A stretch of DNA of 64,000 nt, taken from NCBI GenBank assembly GCA_963971285.1, contig OZ020254.1, positions 806,001 through 870,000 of the forward strand. The letters are read 5' to 3'. The notes under the pieces are model-generated. The model was not told the origin of the DNA and ran no database searches. It saw only the letters and a list, made by a program, of their open reading frames with translations. How positions within the stretch are numbered: the first letter of the stretch is position 1; every line of letters begins with the position of its first letter. Shown here piece after piece: positions 1-14,900 of this stretch. The position numbers were made by a program, and so were the translations under genes. Source of the DNA: Astropecten irregularis. Taxonomy: Eukaryota; Echinodermata; Asteroidea; Paxillosida; Astropectinidae.

Positions 1-3000
1 TCATTGTTGAGTTGAACTCAACCCAAAGTGACACACGGGGCATTTCTTTTGTGCATGGAAACACCGAAAGCTCCCACCAGGGGGTTTTGTCTGGGGGGAG
101 GGGAGCAGCCCATTGCCACATTATCCAACTCTACCAACATTCTCAACTGGAAAATTCCGATGGCGGACGCCATGATTTCCACAACATTAACCTTGAAGTA
201 CCTGGAGTATATTGCAAAGATTACTTTACACTTGGATTAACTGGGGAAAGAGAAGAATGCTTTCCAATCCTGACCTTAACCACCCCAAATTCTGCCTAAC
301 CCACCCCCTGCTTTCTGCTATGCCATATGAATGATTGAATAATTCCTATGTAAACAGGATTTCGTTTTCTTTTCTTTTTCATATTTTTTGGCATTTAACA
401 AAAAATTGTCCCTTGGGTAAAGGTAACCTACAGATGAGTTGAAGTAATTTAGACAAAAGCCTGCATACAGGTAATGAATATGACAGTCTAGTGTATACTG
501 CACGCCTGTATGGTATTTCATGATAAATAATACAGGCACACGTATCCCATCATAATCGGTAATCTTTTGTCACTGAAACAGAAAATGTCCATAGGAAACA
601 AAACTAGCTCATTGGAAACAAAATAAATTCAGCTTCTATACTGAATTTGATTTGATTTGATTTTTTCAATTAATTCATTTTTTTTAACTGAGCAAGTTAA
701 GAAAAATATTAATTAAAATCCTTTGGCAAAATTCTAGAAGAGGAATGTTTGTTGGGTCAGTTTTTGCTGTTGTGAATCTCACTTGATTTTGAAGGTTTTT
801 TTCAACACTGATCAAAATGTTCAAAAGGAGACCAGGAAGCTCTGAAGCACAAACTGTTGAGGAGTTGTTGGGATTTTGACGGATTAAGACAGAATGCTGC
901 AGCAACTTCCGTAGGGATAGCTGTTTCAATGGGGTTAGTCCGTCACCTTGGAAGGAGGGGAAACAGGAACCAAACTTATTATCAGAAATACAAAGAATAA
1001 GACGCGTCACAAGTAGCCCCATATGCGCACCTTAGGTCCACATGGAGCAAGAAGGGGCACCTGGGGGTAATGATGAACAAGGAATGAACTTATTGCTTCC
1101 TTCCTGCTCGCAAATCAACCCCACTCCTTACACCCCCCCTTCTTCCTCCTTCCCCTTGCCAAAAAAAAAAAATATGAAAGATATGTTTTGTGGATTATAA
1201 TAATTACGTGACATAAATCAACCATTTACAGTCTGGTCAGTACTCAGCCAGCCGGAAGTGGTCCAACAAAAAAGCCCTCATGTTTTTGACTCTTGAGAAG
1301 CATCTGTTAATAGTAAGTTCACAATACTGTGGCTGCTACTGTGCTTGGGATTGAATCAGTTATAAAGAAAAGCCAAGCCAAGGTCAAATATTCCCTAAAC
1401 CGGAGAAAGAGTAAAGAGTTGGGTCAGCCGATGGCCGATGCATTAATTCCATTTCATTATGGCATAATTTTTTTCTGGGCACAGTCATATTCATTCACCA
1501 ATTTTCAACAGTGCAAACTAAATGTAGGTACATTCCGGCATCCCTATAAAAAGGAACAGCGGTCCTCCTTTCGAGAAAATAAAAAAACCTGACTTGAAAT
1601 TAAGATTGTAAAAAGGAGATGGGAAATGCCTGTGGTGAGGGCTGAAAATCGTGCACACATTCTGTAATGTCATCTTGTCATTCTGCTCGAGTAAGTTTGT
1701 CACGCCAGTCAAGATAGAAAGCTTTTATGGTTCCTGCATTCCATTGCGTGCGTCTTTTACTATTCTGCGTGTTTGAATACTGAACTCAGCGATGGAAACA
1801 TCATTATCTGCTGTGCGTGTTGAGCTAATTGATCTGTTTTCTTAGACGTTCCCCTCGAGTATCGAGTGAAATTGAAGAAATAAAAAGACTACGCTGATGA
1901 CATGTACATGTATACACCATGGATTATTGACCATTGTCAAAGTGAGCATATTATGTCTAAAAGTGCCTCAACAAACTCTCGTGAAGCCTTTACCCTCAAG
2001 CGAACTACCTAGCTTATTGGTACCCAAGCCATTTACATACAATAGGTATCATATTTTGCCTCTTGGGGTGAAATAAGTAAAAAAAAAAAACCCATATATC
2101 AAACATAAACAAACTCTTACAATGCTCACCAACAACAAAAAAACAACATGAAGAATCAAAACTACAATTGGAAACCCCTGTGTGTAATAATGGATCATGC
2201 CAGTAACTTTTTTCTCTGGCACTGTGCCATGTATCTAGATAATGTTGGCTATGCTGGCCATGAATACTTCATAGGTAATAGTATGATACTTACATTGACT
2301 GTATTTACATACTGCCTGGTGGATTCCCGCTCTTTGATTCTCCATTGTTATACACTGTGGACTTTGCTACGCTTTCAAGTTTCATATGTAATTACCAGTT
2401 GAATTGAAAATACTTAGATACTATTTGCTGATAAAAAATCATACGATTTATTTTTTGGGGCCCTATTTATCAATTGTTTTGTATTTTTCTGGACACTTGA
2501 CATGTCACGATATTTGTGTTTAGTAGTCGCATGTCAATACAAGACAATGCATCTTTTTCTTTTTTGGTTAAGATTCGCAAAAAACAAAAGATTGTTGTAA
2601 ATTTTAGCGTGTGTGCATAGGCCCTCTATGTTATCCTTGTGTTTGGTTTAAGCTGGCGCCCAAATGCCTTCTGCATGTGTGTAGTGAACAGAACTGCCCG
2701 GTATCTTGCAGATCCATTTACAAGACCTTGGCCCAGGTCCAGTTGCTTCTATTTATGCTCAAGTTCTTTGCCAGGCGATTCACTGTTTTCATAAGGCGAA
2801 GTTTCACTGTGCCGTTTTTCCTGATCACCGTACCATACTTACAGAATTTCTTTAAAAATGATACATGCACTGAGTACATAATGGTAAAACATTTTTGTAT
2901 CACTGCAAGTATTCAGGCCAGGCAAACCAATCACCTTTGTCATTTTAAGTTGGTTCAGTTTTTGTACCTTGCCCTTTGCATGTGACTGACAAAAATATCA

Positions 3001-6000
3001 GAAGAAGCCGTGTTGCTCCAAACAAAAACAGTGCATTGAAGATTAAATGCATGAATTCCCTTAGATTTGTTTTTACCAGCGTTGTAAGTGCACAGCCACA
3101 TGCTCAAATGTTTGAGATATAAAAGTTGAGAAAGAAAAAGCTTTCCAAATTTAGCTAACTGTAACAAGATTTGGTTGAGAACCAGCTAAAACTGATATGC
3201 ATTATGTTATCTTTCTCGGCTGGTAACCGGCAGTTAGGAAGCAAATCATCCTTGTCATTGCTTGATAGTATGATACTGGTACCCTGGTCTCCTGGTTTTG
3301 CTTATGAAATGCAACACTTCAAAAGCAGCCCACACAGGAACATTCACCAGTTGGTCCATGTAACCATGTAACTCTGTAACCATTTTTTATTTGGCTAGGC
3401 CCAACCTCCTGGGATTTGAATGACCCAGTTCGCTTTGCCTGGGTGACGAGTTCACTCCAATGGAAGCATACATACACCCTGGATCGAGCCCAGAGTCCTC
3501 CCTGGCCTTACACACTGCTTGGAGTACATGGGAAGCCAACTTATTGTAATCTCTCATGGCCTGTAATGCCTATCACAGTCTTGGGAGCTTGGTAGGGCCA
3601 TATAAAGACATGGATTGACATACGAGGGGTTCAAAAGGTACAGGGTCATTCTCAGGTGTACGTGTACACACACTCGACTCATAATAATGCTCGACTATTT
3701 AAAACAAATTAAAAACAAGAAAACAAAGTAGAATAAATAAATCAGGTTTTTAAAATGTTTTTCAACTCGCTTGATTTTGCCTTAAATGTTTATTTTGAAA
3801 CACTATATAGTATGTTATTACGACCTTCAAACTTTCCAGTTGTTAGGTATTTTGTTTTCTAATATGTAGGATGTTGAAGAAGATTGAATACAACTGCTTT
3901 TGTGTTTCATGTGCTTATATTGATATAAAAACAAACAATCCTGTTTTGAGTATCATTGCCTCATGAAGCAGAAATGCCCCGAGACAATTAAAAACGTAAC
4001 CATGGGAAACAGACCTCTGCCCACTTTGATACCAAACTTTCAAGGGAAACAAAGACCCACCAGTCTGCTCTTTGCCCTTGGATAAATCTGGGTGTATTAG
4101 AATCAAACCCTTCACTATCCACCCCATCACTGATTCCCGGCTGTCACCAGGCAGGACAAACATCGTCACCAATCCATCATCTTTTTTTAACAAGCTGAAA
4201 TTGGTCTGCTGCTATTTAAGTGCTGGGATTGAAAGCAAGATGTGTCCAATTTAAGAATGACTCTTGTCTATTGATAATTGTTAAGTATCATTAGGCCTAA
4301 ATGCATGTGGACTTTCACATTTTAGAAGCCTTAGTTGGTAGGTCTGAACCATGTAAAGCCCATTTGTGGAGCTCATTTGTTGGTTGTAATGAGGACAGGA
4401 TAATGACTAGGCTTATTGCTGATTATTACCGGAATTGATTTGGAATCTATGCAGTGTAGTTAGTCTTCCCTCTCTCTCTTTGAATCAGGAGTTTGTATGG
4501 TAAGGACACTTGAAAAGAAACCGATACCAAGCAACAGTTCCATTTTTAGAGGGTAGGGTTTTAATCTTAGATCCTGAGCTGAGGTAGTACCTCACTGACA
4601 GAGAGGTGTGGGCTGTAAGGAGCTAGCAAATTACAATTTGTCTTTAGATTGGAGACCTTGGAAAGAAATATGTCTTAGCTGACCTATAAAGACCAATTAG
4701 AAAGTCATATTTCTAGCATCGGGGCTGGTCATGTGTTCGATGAGTGACACACGAATCCAGCTTCTCTAATTCAGTTGATATTAGTTGGGGCTCCCTGCTC
4801 GCGCTGAAAAATGTGTTCTGGGAGTGAGTTATGGTATTCATAACAATCTCTCTTCACCGTGCAGTAATTTGTTAGGTTCTGTCGAGGAGGCCACAGCCGG
4901 CAAGTATCTTTAAGTGTTCTTCTCAGACCAAATACCAGAACTGCTTGCTGCACTTTTTTCATAATTAGATTATGTAGAATGTTTTTTTCCCTCAAAATGA
5001 AAAAGAGAGATAAAAAATCATCATATAATATGCTAAACCAGTGGCATTGTACGTCTTAATGATTTGGGTTTAAAGAGGGGAAAGGACCAATGTGACTAAC
5101 GGTGGATAAAACTTGGCATAAAATTCAAATGAGCATCTCTCTTGTTATTGTTTTTTTCATCATGGCTGAGATTTTGTTTGTTTGTTTTTTTACTTGGAGG
5201 TCAAAGGATGCAATCCTGCTTGTCTGTCACAGCGGTACTATATTCTGTATTTAAGGCTCCTTATGGTGAAATACTGTTCAAATAAATCTGCATGTTCCTG
5301 GATTGTGATTGGTATAACCCAAGAGTCTTAACGACTTGGTTTCTAAGATGCATCCTTGAGCATGTATTACCAGACGTTTCTCCCTTCATCTATCAGAATC
5401 GTAAGCTGGTAAAGTGGTGGATTTACACTCGGGTATTAGGTAAATCTGTCTGCTTGGCTCTTTTATTCTCCCTTCTCTTTTTTCTTCTTTTTTGGGGTTT
5501 AATACCTGGGGATTATTTTATGCAGTGTAATTCTAAGATGCTCAGTCCCTTATAACCTGAAAGAGGGTTTAAAGACAGAATAGCTTTCACCCCCTCCACC
5601 CTTCTACATGTTCTGTAGGTCCCCTAAGTTTGCATTATGTAGTCAGTATTCACCAAACCCACAATTTGTCACGAATTTGGACTTAAAATGTTTTCCCTCC
5701 TTTTCCTTCATTTGAACTTTTTGGATTATATTTTTGCTTGTCATTGCATGTGTGTGGGTTTGGTAGGGGGCGTATTCTGTTTACATGAAGTTATAAATAT
5801 GCATCTTTCTTGAGAAAGGTCAGAAGAGAGTGGAAAAGATAGAAACTGTCTGGCAAGACAGAAAGAGGGTTTTTATTTTAGTAGAATGTTTAGATGACTT
5901 TTGGAAGGAAGGGGGCATGGATTTCATCGGCAATTAATGTTCAAGAGTGGGGTTCAGGGTCAGCAACTACTAGAGACAGGATGCTGACAAGTGCAGTTGA

Positions 6001-7285
6001 TCAATAACATGCATCATACACCCACCCAAGAGTGTATTTCTTGGCCTAGATAAGCCACTTGAGCTGTGACATAAAGTTAGACTTTATCACTCCCCCGCTG
6101 TCTCCCCAATACAACTCAGGAAGGAAACTTCTCCTGACGGAATAGAGAGACCGTCTCCAGAAAGCATTATTATTTTCCTCTGGTAAACAGGTATTTAGAA
6201 CCATAAAATGTCAGCTAGCAGTAGGGCGTAAATGTTTGCTAAAAACTTTGCTTGTGAATGAGACACATTTTTTTTAAGACTTGGAAGGGGCACCAAGGTA
6301 ATGACCAAGGGCCAGTCGGGGCAAGCCATCATCTTTGTCTTTCTGGACTTCCTGCCCCTACTATTGTTCTCACAATGCAGCACTTTGTCTACCTTTCTTT
6401 GAAAATCCCTGCCCTCCCCCTAAACAAAAAAAATGTCCCACCTGGTGTGCCATGTCAAAATTAATCTCACAGCCTGGTCGCCTTTGCTTTCAAGTTCTTG
6501 AAATTCTAGATGTTCAGAAACTGGGAAGAAGTTATTAATGCTGCCATCAAAAGTTCAAGTCGGCGTGATTTACCATAGCAAAGGGGAAGGGTTCAGAGGT
6601 CAGAGATCAGCTCCCAATCCAGTTTCACTATCTTTGTCATTTGCCGAAGGAAAAGTAAAAAGCTCTGTAATTTTGCCGACTGGATAATGGATGTTTCTGC
6701 AGAAACCAGACAGGGACATTCTGGGGCCAGCCCAGACATGCTCACCAAATTTGGGTACCATTTACAATCATTCTTATGTTTCATGTGAGAGGCTTGTTTG
6801 GGTCTACCCACAAATGGCTGTATGAATGTCTGTTCCGTGTTTGTTTATACAATATTCTGGATGGTAGAAATTGAGAGCTGTGCTAGACTGTTTGGATTTT
6901 GCCACTTAAAAAATTCCCTTTGCCTTTTTCAAGATTTTAATTTTTTTTTCTAGATCGCAGCAGACATGCCGATAATGTAAGCCAGTAAGGGTTAGCTTTG
7001 CTCTTCTCTTATGTGTATAAACACTGTTGTTCAATGCCTTCTGGGTGCCGACTAGAGAATTTCATGTGTTGGCTCGGATGGGTTTTGAACCTACGACCTA
7101 GTTCATATGTTATCAACCTGACTGCCAAGCTAGCAGGGGTTAGAAAGGTTAATGCAAATCCAGTATCACGGTGGGAACTGCAATCTATCACTGTATGCTG
7201 GTATCATGAACAGTAGCTGATGATAATGTGTAGGCCTACATGTGAATCCTCAGTGGATTGTATCATTTGAGTGTCTTGATATTTA
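1..7285. other. Non-coding upstream region, no gene recognised
   Basis: I see no exon with conserved protein sequence in this stretch. The open frames are short and low in complexity. The base composition is AT-rich with scattered homopolymers. It may be intergenic DNA or a long 5'UTR intron of the FGFR gene, because the first FGFR coding exon is preceded by a splice acceptor and the exon joined to it is not located. A weak tRNA-like segment lies near 7,060-7,145 on the minus strand. Confidence 0.5.
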
Positions 7286-7636
7286 AGGTATAGTACAGGA
7301 TTGGGAACAACATACCAAAACAGAAATGTTTACAGATTGACGTGTAACTTTCAGGGTATTAAGATGGTGCTGTAAGAAACATACCGTTCAAACATTTCTG
7401 CCTGAAATGGTGTATTTATCCAGAAATTAGTCAAACAAAGACCGAAAACAATTTCAATCTCGGAGCTATTCTTTATGTTTTATATGAAATATTGAGTCGG
7501 GTTTCCACTGTTTTCTCGTGACTCAGATGTCCGATTGAGCTCCAATTTTCACAGGTTTGTCATTTCATGTACATCTTTGATCAGGCAAAGTTTGAGTGCT
7601 GTTCTCTGTGTCCTTTACCAACCATGTATTATACCT
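7286..7636. repeat. Short inverted-terminal repeat element, TTAA-flanked family, copy 1
   Basis: This stretch is closely similar to 26,807-27,152 and related to 54,581-54,937 and 37,520 onward. The ends read AGGTATA and TATACCT. The right flank is TTAA and the left is TTTA. Internal landmarks shared between copies are the run around CAGAAATGTTTACAGATT and the phrase GTGTATTTATCCAGAA. There is no coding capacity. The TTAA flanks suggest a non-autonomous DNA transposon of piggyBac type, but that class assignment is inference. Confidence 0.6.
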
Positions 7637-9814
7637 TTAAGATGGCCAACCTTCTTGCTTGGGAGTTCATCATAAACATCTCCGATTGGGAAGGTCTTTA
7701 CACAGCCAGCTGAGACGCGTCTTGATTGAACTTGTGACGTCCCAAAGGTGCCATGCAGGGTGTGTGTATGATGACAGGATCACTATAATTACACATGGCG
7801 GATAACGAACCTAAAGAAAAAGTGACTTCATTCCAAATTCAAACAAGCATGCTCAAACCAATTGAAAACAGCAACCCATGTTTGTGACCCTAAAATTCTT
7901 GACCAGTTTAAACATTAAGCAGCTTTTTGGAGCCCCCCCCCCCCCCTTCATTAAAAAGAACAACCCCTTCATGAGTTCTGTAAATTTCAAAACAAGTTTG
8001 CCTGGATTCTCTAATCAACGGAATGCTATACTTTTCAAAATTGAAGAACAATTGTCCAAAGCTCACTTTGCTCATTTTTATTAAATCCTGCGTACGTGCC
8101 TAGCATCATGAAACGACTTTTCAACTTTCCAGCTAATTTCCTCCACTCTAGCAATGCATTTGAAAGCTTTAAAACATTGCAGTCACAAAAATCATATTAA
8201 TTTCCTTTCTTTTTTGGTAGCCAAATTTAGCACAATGCTCTTTTGTGGTTACATATGATGCTAGTAAGATAGAACTTGTGCCGGGTCTTCATTTGTCTTA
8301 AAAAGTGCATTAGCCCATGGCCCATTAAGGAGTTGTCATGGCCACTTATGCAGATTTGCTAACTCATTTTACCGCAGCTGGGGTGCAAAATATACTGGTG
8401 CAGCAGTGCAGCTGCTTATTGGCTTATAGCATTCATAACCTCTTGTTCCACGTTAGCGATGTCCTGCAACCATCGCCCACCCCTCCCTTTTAATTTCACA
8501 TCTTAGTACGTTTGAAGTTATATCCCAATCCTTAGCTCAATCCAGTATTAGAATTTTTCATTCCTAGGAAAATATGAGTAGCAAAAACGTACAATTTTCC
8601 CCTCTTTTTTAGGGGGTTTGATTAGATTTTCTCCCAGGCTCTGAATAAGCTGTTTATTTCACAGGGATTGCACATTTTGGAAAGCATTTTTCTCTTGTCC
8701 TTGACTTCTTTTATCGTACATATTTGCCCCTTTTTTCTTTCTGTGGGAAATGCGTTGATGTACAACGCTGCTGTTCGTGGCTTCATGCAACAGTGCAGAC
8801 ATAATCTTTACAGTTCGCATCCAACATGACCGAAAGAATAAAGCAGAATAAGTCAACCTTTATGTATGACGGAGGCTAAAACGGGTTTGAAAATGCACAG
8901 AAGCCGTTACGCTGACGAGACCGAATTCTATGCTTGTTGCACTGAATAGAATATCATCCGGTTGTTCTGGAGCGGCCCTTTGTTGTACGTGATGAATGGT
9001 TTCCTGTATATTACCAAAATCCTGTAAAAAATTTTCTTTCTTCTCTTGGGCATTTTACAGGTGCTTGCACGCACTTTGCTACTGGTCACACAGAGGACAG
9101 AAATTAATACTTGACTTTAACATGTCTAGTTTGCTTATTGTAGACAGAATGCCGATTGTATCAACCCATGCAGAATTTGACAAACATGTGCAAAGTATAG
9201 TGCAGTTACTCAAAACTCACTGCAGATTTTAGCAAGTGATGTAGTGATCATTCGGCAAATTACACTGCAAAGCAAGGCCAGCATTCTGTCTGCGGAGAAA
9301 AGCTCTTGCATTAATAATTTTTGAGATTCAGAAGCAGGGAGAGAGAGCGGAAATAAACGTACATTTACACAAACATTCACCGGGGGAATGATTTCTACGA
9401 TTGCCTCATGAAGTGTGTAGACGCCATCAACAAACTTTATAAAATGCCATTCCTTTATACACACATACTTAATATGAGTTACAAAGAATTAATGTTCTTC
9501 AAATTAAAATCAACTCAAAAGGAAAAATAAAGAGGTTTTAATAATAAAATGTTAGAATTAATTATCTTATCATTAACAAATGTATCTCGGAGGGGCTTAG
9601 ATTGCACACCAGAGCATCTAAAATCAAACATTTTCTCGGGCCCTGAACCCCATGCCGTATAAAGGACTCCTCACTGTGCGCTCACAAATTATACAATGTA
9701 GCTTTTTAAAATTTTCGTAGAACCTAGTCCCTGCCACCGTATCAATCAGATGTCATGGAATGAAACCTTCCCCCTTCCTTACAAAGTGCTTAATGCCATA
9801 GAATGAATGCTCAA

Positions 9815-10059
9815 GGGCCAATTTCACGGCCCTGCTTAGCACAAACATTTGCTAAGCATGAAATTTCTGTCTTGGTAAAAACATGGTATTAACTTCAAAA
9901 TGTCCATGTGTTGTGTGTCACTTGTGATTGTTCTTTGCCTGTTGTTCACTGACCATGAGTGTCAAATGAAATTTTTAACGGTGGTTTGTTTTATTGGGCA
10001 AGACATTTTTGTGCTGAGCAAATTTTTGTGCTTAGCAGAGCTCTCCATGAAATTGGCCC
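9815..10059. repeat. Palindrome-ended element, GGGCCAATTTCA family, copy 1
   Basis: It begins GGGCCAATTTCA and ends TGAAATTGGCCC, an exact inverted terminal match. Inside, the words TGCTTAGCA and GCTAAGCATGAAATTTCTG recur in the copy at 51,798-52,040. Relatives are at 36,948-37,174 and 52,450-52,740. There is no coding frame of note. It is most simply a non-autonomous DNA transposon (MITE). Confidence 0.6.
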
Positions 10060-11877
10060 AGACACATCATGGAAGATCATCCGTCATTTCAACCAAACTA
10101 GGATTAAGCAGGCCATCTGTTTCCACTTTTTGTGGGAAATGTTTGTCTTGCGTTAATGAGATTGTAATGAACCGTGTCACTATTATACAAGCTGGTTCAA
10201 GCATTGACTGATCCATCAGTTTGATTAACTTGCCGCAGTACCTGCCATTTAGAAGAACGACATAATATAATATCTCATGAATATTTATGGCAAATTTACT
10301 GTTCAAATAAGTTGAACTTCAACGCCAGGAACATGTTGAATTGGGTGATACAAACTTTAAAAGTTTGCAGAATCATTTTGCAAGGGACTTAGCTAGCACT
10401 GCTGGAAATGTAACCAGTTCTAACTTCAATGATGATAACTACATCAACTTGCAAGGATGTGTTCGTTCACTGATTGCAATTTTGTTGGTTTAACCTGTAC
10501 CTGCTAATATTATTCATTGAAATAGTAATTATTTATATATTCACTGCTGAGCTGTGGTCTTTCAAAGCGGCCATTGTATTTAAAGTAACAGAGATTATTA
10601 AGGGTAATCGGAGTATGACTTGATTAGGGTTTGTGTCTTAGTACTTGGAATTGACTCAATCCTCTAATCTTCTTTTACTTCCCTGGAGAAGCAGAGATCT
10701 CCAATGTAATCACACTTGTGTGTTTGTTTTTACTTGCTTGTACGGCTATTATTCAGTAGCTTATTCTGTCATGTTAAGAGCAAACAGGCAAAGGAAAATA
10801 CGGTGAAATGCTAAACTTTGTTCTGTTTTTCTTCTCTTTTTTTCTTTCCTTTTTTTTGAAAAAGTCTCAAGAGGTCTCAATATTAACGGCGGCGTTTTGG
10901 TGTTCTGCTATTATTATACTTTGCTTTACTTTTAATCTCTGCTTATGATATCTACAAGGGCTTGCAAAACATTTAACTGAATCTTGAACTTTTCACTGGG
11001 TCCGGAAAACATTTTGAGCTCAATTCCAGATTAGCCGCAAGCAATAGTGCAAAATATTGTTTCTTAGTAGTAGTTGAGATTATAATAAAAAAAGTCATTG
11101 AGAATGAGTAGGAGCCTTGATTCAGGCTGCATGCCCTTATATGGTAGCCGCTTAATGTCTTATAAATAGGCTGTGTGCATGGTCTACCTCATTCATTATG
11201 ATACAGTGTGGTTTGTTGATGCCAAGAAGGGTAGGACAGGGGTGGGGTGGTAGGGATACAAGACATATCTTTCTCCTTCTGTCAAACGCATCTTAACAAG
11301 CAAGCAGGGGGAGAGCTCGTTAAGATAAGACTTGACAGAGAAGAGGTACAATCTGTGTGTCTTGCTTGGTGTGGGGGAGGGAGCTGAAGGGAAAGAAAGT
11401 GATGTTGTCCATGTGGCTACTTTAAATTAATCCTTGAACTTCAGAGTGAATGTCTAAGGAGGATTGCATACATGCAATCAGGCTTTCCATTTCCTGCACG
11501 TTATCACACTTCAGCTGTTCAACTTCCTGATACTTCACGTCTATTAGGCACCCTCTGATATATTTCCTATAATTCGGACCAGACAACCCTCTACTTTACC
11601 AATCAGAAATAGAGACATCGTTACTTAGTTTGTCAGACTGGTTGTACATATCAGGCTTTTTCGGAATACCAGATGTTTGCATTAACTTTGTGATTGAGGG
11701 ATGAGCAGGTAATGGGTCATGATGATTTGGTAAAACATGTTTTGCTAGGTGAATCCTACTTTAACCAGGTTTCAAGTTCCAACCCTAGTATACATGCTTG
11801 TGTTTTAGAAACTTGTTCTAATGATATTTAAATTTAAACTTCTTTTTTCCCTCCTTGTTATTCCTGTTTCATTACAG

Positions 11878-11988
11878 AGACACGGTGTAAGCTGCTCTCC
11901 TCCTGTTCTGAAGAGCGAGGCTAGGAGACCTCTTCCAACAGCTCCCTGCAGACTCAGGAAAGTTGGCCATGCAGTGATCCTCACGAAG
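11878..11988 (+). other. FGFR 5'UTR portion of first coding exon
   Basis: A pyrimidine-rich tract ends in ACAG at 11,877, a good splice acceptor, so at least one further 5'UTR exon should lie upstream. The reading frame stays open from the acceptor to the chosen ATG. An upstream start in an unseen exon therefore cannot be excluded. The ATG at 11,989 is preferred because a signal peptide follows directly and the context is good (A at -3, G at +4). Confidence 0.6.
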
Positions 11989-14900
11989 ATGGACTCAAGA
12001 AGGTGCTGCTGCAGTCTGCCCAGACTTATCCTCCAAGCTCTCCTTGTTTACCTGCTTAGCGTCCAAGCAACATTGGGACAAACAACCCCAACTTCACCCC
12101 GACCAGGTAAGATCTCCAGATCTCCTGACAGATCTCCAGTCACGTTCCTGACGTGAATTATCTTACGTTTCAATTAAAATGCTAATTGGGAATTCGTGGA
12201 AGTGATTCTTAATTTAGAAAAGTTACAGATGCCACTAGGTCTGCTTTCTCCATTCAGAAATTGCTGAAATTGAAGTTAAAACTCCGGCTTACTTTACAGC
12301 CCGCCTCAAACCAGAAATCGGCAAGCATTCCGGTATTCTCATGGTATGATGCGTATTAAAATGACGACTCCGTCCTTGATATGAAACAGGCCCATCTGCA
12401 GGATAAACGGTTTTAATTTTGGCACATTTATATTTTTTCGTCCTTGGCTGCTCTGCATTCAATGTGTTGCACATCTCCGTGTCCTCTCTCTCTCTCTTGG
12501 GCCAGGGGGATTTACATGTTGCCATCTTCAGTGGTCTTGGGGCTTGGCAAGGAATTTAGAAAGAGCCTACTAATGTACAGAACAGCTGTTCCTCAAGAGC
12601 CTCTTCCATTCATTCTAAGATCTAGAGTGATAGATAGCACCACAGAGCTTTTAGAACTGTGACATTTTCAGGCAATGTCTTGAAGCATTTTTGTTCTTGC
12701 AACTCCTGTCTTTGTCTTTTGGTTTATCTTCATGTCTTGTACAACAAAAAAGTTCAAAGTGCTGTACAGAACGGCACTTTGAACTTTTTGTTTAGGCATT
12801 TTCTAAATACACACACGAACACGAACACTGGTCAAATGTTGCTTCCAGTGCATATTATTCCAAAAGGCTGCAATTTCCCATTGTGTATTTATAGTCACTA
12901 AGATTAATAAGCCTTCCAGTAATCCAGAGTTATTTGTTTCACTTGCGTGGCTACTTCTGGCTTTTTAATAGTTTCATTTACACAGCAGTTCTTACCTAGG
13001 GTATTTGTTCAGCTTGTAATTGTGAAAGTTAGACTGTTTGGAGACTCCATTATTTAGCAGATGTGCCTTAGGTTTGTCATTGGTTACTGTACTTTCTTGG
13101 ATGTGGTTCTGTCTTTCTCCGCTCGGAGCAGCTGAGTTCATCCTTCACCCAGTAAGAGAGAGTCCAAGGCTAGTTATAGGGTGGTGAAGGACATCACAAG
13201 TCATCTCTGCTAAAGAGTAAGCAAACAGCTGCCGTGTAAGAAACCCGCAAGAAGGATGGTTTGCCAGAAGTTGGTGAATGATACGCAAAGTCAGGGGGGA
13301 GAGAATTGAGATAACCTTCACCTATTCCATGTCCTCCTGGTTCCTCTTTAATCTGGTATGCTCGCATCATCTGGCTGTCACTCGTCACAGCAACAGCGAT
13401 GGAAAGGTTCAAGATTGATAGAGGAGATAGCAATTGCTGTTTTTGTTATTATTGTATTTTATTCGAGCGAGGTTATCTTGTACTTGGCCAAACGTCGACT
13501 GAGTGCCAGCAATCTGCAACTAAGCGGTCTTCTTGTTACTTAAGCTTGTTTTACGAGGGACCTCTTCTACGTTACCAAACACCGAAGCAGTTCTTCAATT
13601 CAGGCAGTTCACCAGCACATGATGTTTGGTTGGTGGTCCTAATTTTAGGTGAAGGCACTGCCTGAGAAAGAATCAAAATCAAGCATGACTCCTAAGGAAG
13701 TTATGAGCACTGTCTCTCCATTGGAGTTTAACATCTTCCAGGTGGTGTAAGGAATAAAATGTATTCTTTGTGGCGACCTTTGGAGACGTTTTTCAAATCA
13801 TTCACTCGATGGGTAATAGCATTTGGTATTTATGTCTTAAAGTGTGGAAAGAAATTACCATTGCAGATGGGATTGTGAGATATCACAGGGTAGTTCCACA
13901 AGAAGTTTCAGGAATATACTCACTTTCTTGGTTTCGGGGTTTCGTGTTAGTATGGAATTCTCTGATGAAACTTTCCATATGTCTAAAATTACTAACTGCC
14001 TGTCCACTTGTGGTATTAACTTAGCCAGCATAAATGTTACAAAAAACCAGGACAAAAAATGAACTGATTCCATTTTCTTTCTAGTATTTTTGTGTTTGGA
14101 AGAGAATTTTTTTTCTCCTTTGGAAAGTAATTTTGTGTTCAATTTGGGAGTTGTATTTACGATATAGATGTCTCATCAACCCGGTGTATACATTTTGATT
14201 ATCGTGTTTCAATTGAAATGATGATTCATTATGGCGGCAGCATGCAGTGTAAAGTTGTTTTTTTAATTGAAAGAGGTTGGCCAGCCAACCACTAGTTCAC
14301 ACGATAAAGTTACTCATGCGGGACATCCTAAGGCAACCCCCCTCAAAAAAAAAAATGGTTTACCGGAATAAAAAGAGTCCACAAATGGTGCCACATTGGA
14401 GTTTGGGAAACAAAATGTTTGCTGAAATGAAAGGAAATAAAAACCAAAATGCTAATTGTGTTTGTGAAAGTTTACAGTTTATAATCAGGGATGTGAAACT
14501 TTAGATTTAAATCTGAATTCTGATTCTTTTGTTAAGATTTTAACTCGGAATATCAACTTTTTTTTTACACCTGTTCTGTGCTAAAGTATAGGAACTTTTG
14601 AATTCTTGCTTTTTCCTTGGTGTTTTTAGATTTTGTGTGTGTGGCCACTCACATCCCTGCATAATACTGCTGGTTTGTTTGAAATCCTGGTTTAGTAGTT
14701 TTTTAAATATCAGAAATGAAAAAAAAAAGTTATTGATAAAAAAAAACGGTTGTGGATTGTCCCGTGAAACTATATTTTTTCTGCTATGGTTGGCTGGGCA
14801 CTCTTATAGAACAGAAAGTGCAGTGTAACTGCCGTGTGGTGCCCAAGGTAATGAAAAAGGGAGGGAAGGGAGTTGGAATGAGTGAGAAAGGAATTGTATT

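Noticed and set aside
7060..7145. Minus-strand tRNA-like segment
   Set aside because: A B-box-like word (AGGTTCAAAA) and GCTAGCTTGGC are visible on the minus strand, but the similarity is too weak and no second copy was found.
12745..12791. MicroRNA precursor
   Set aside because: The stem is only about 17 bp and AT-rich, shorter than animal pre-microRNA arms; kept only as a stem-loop.
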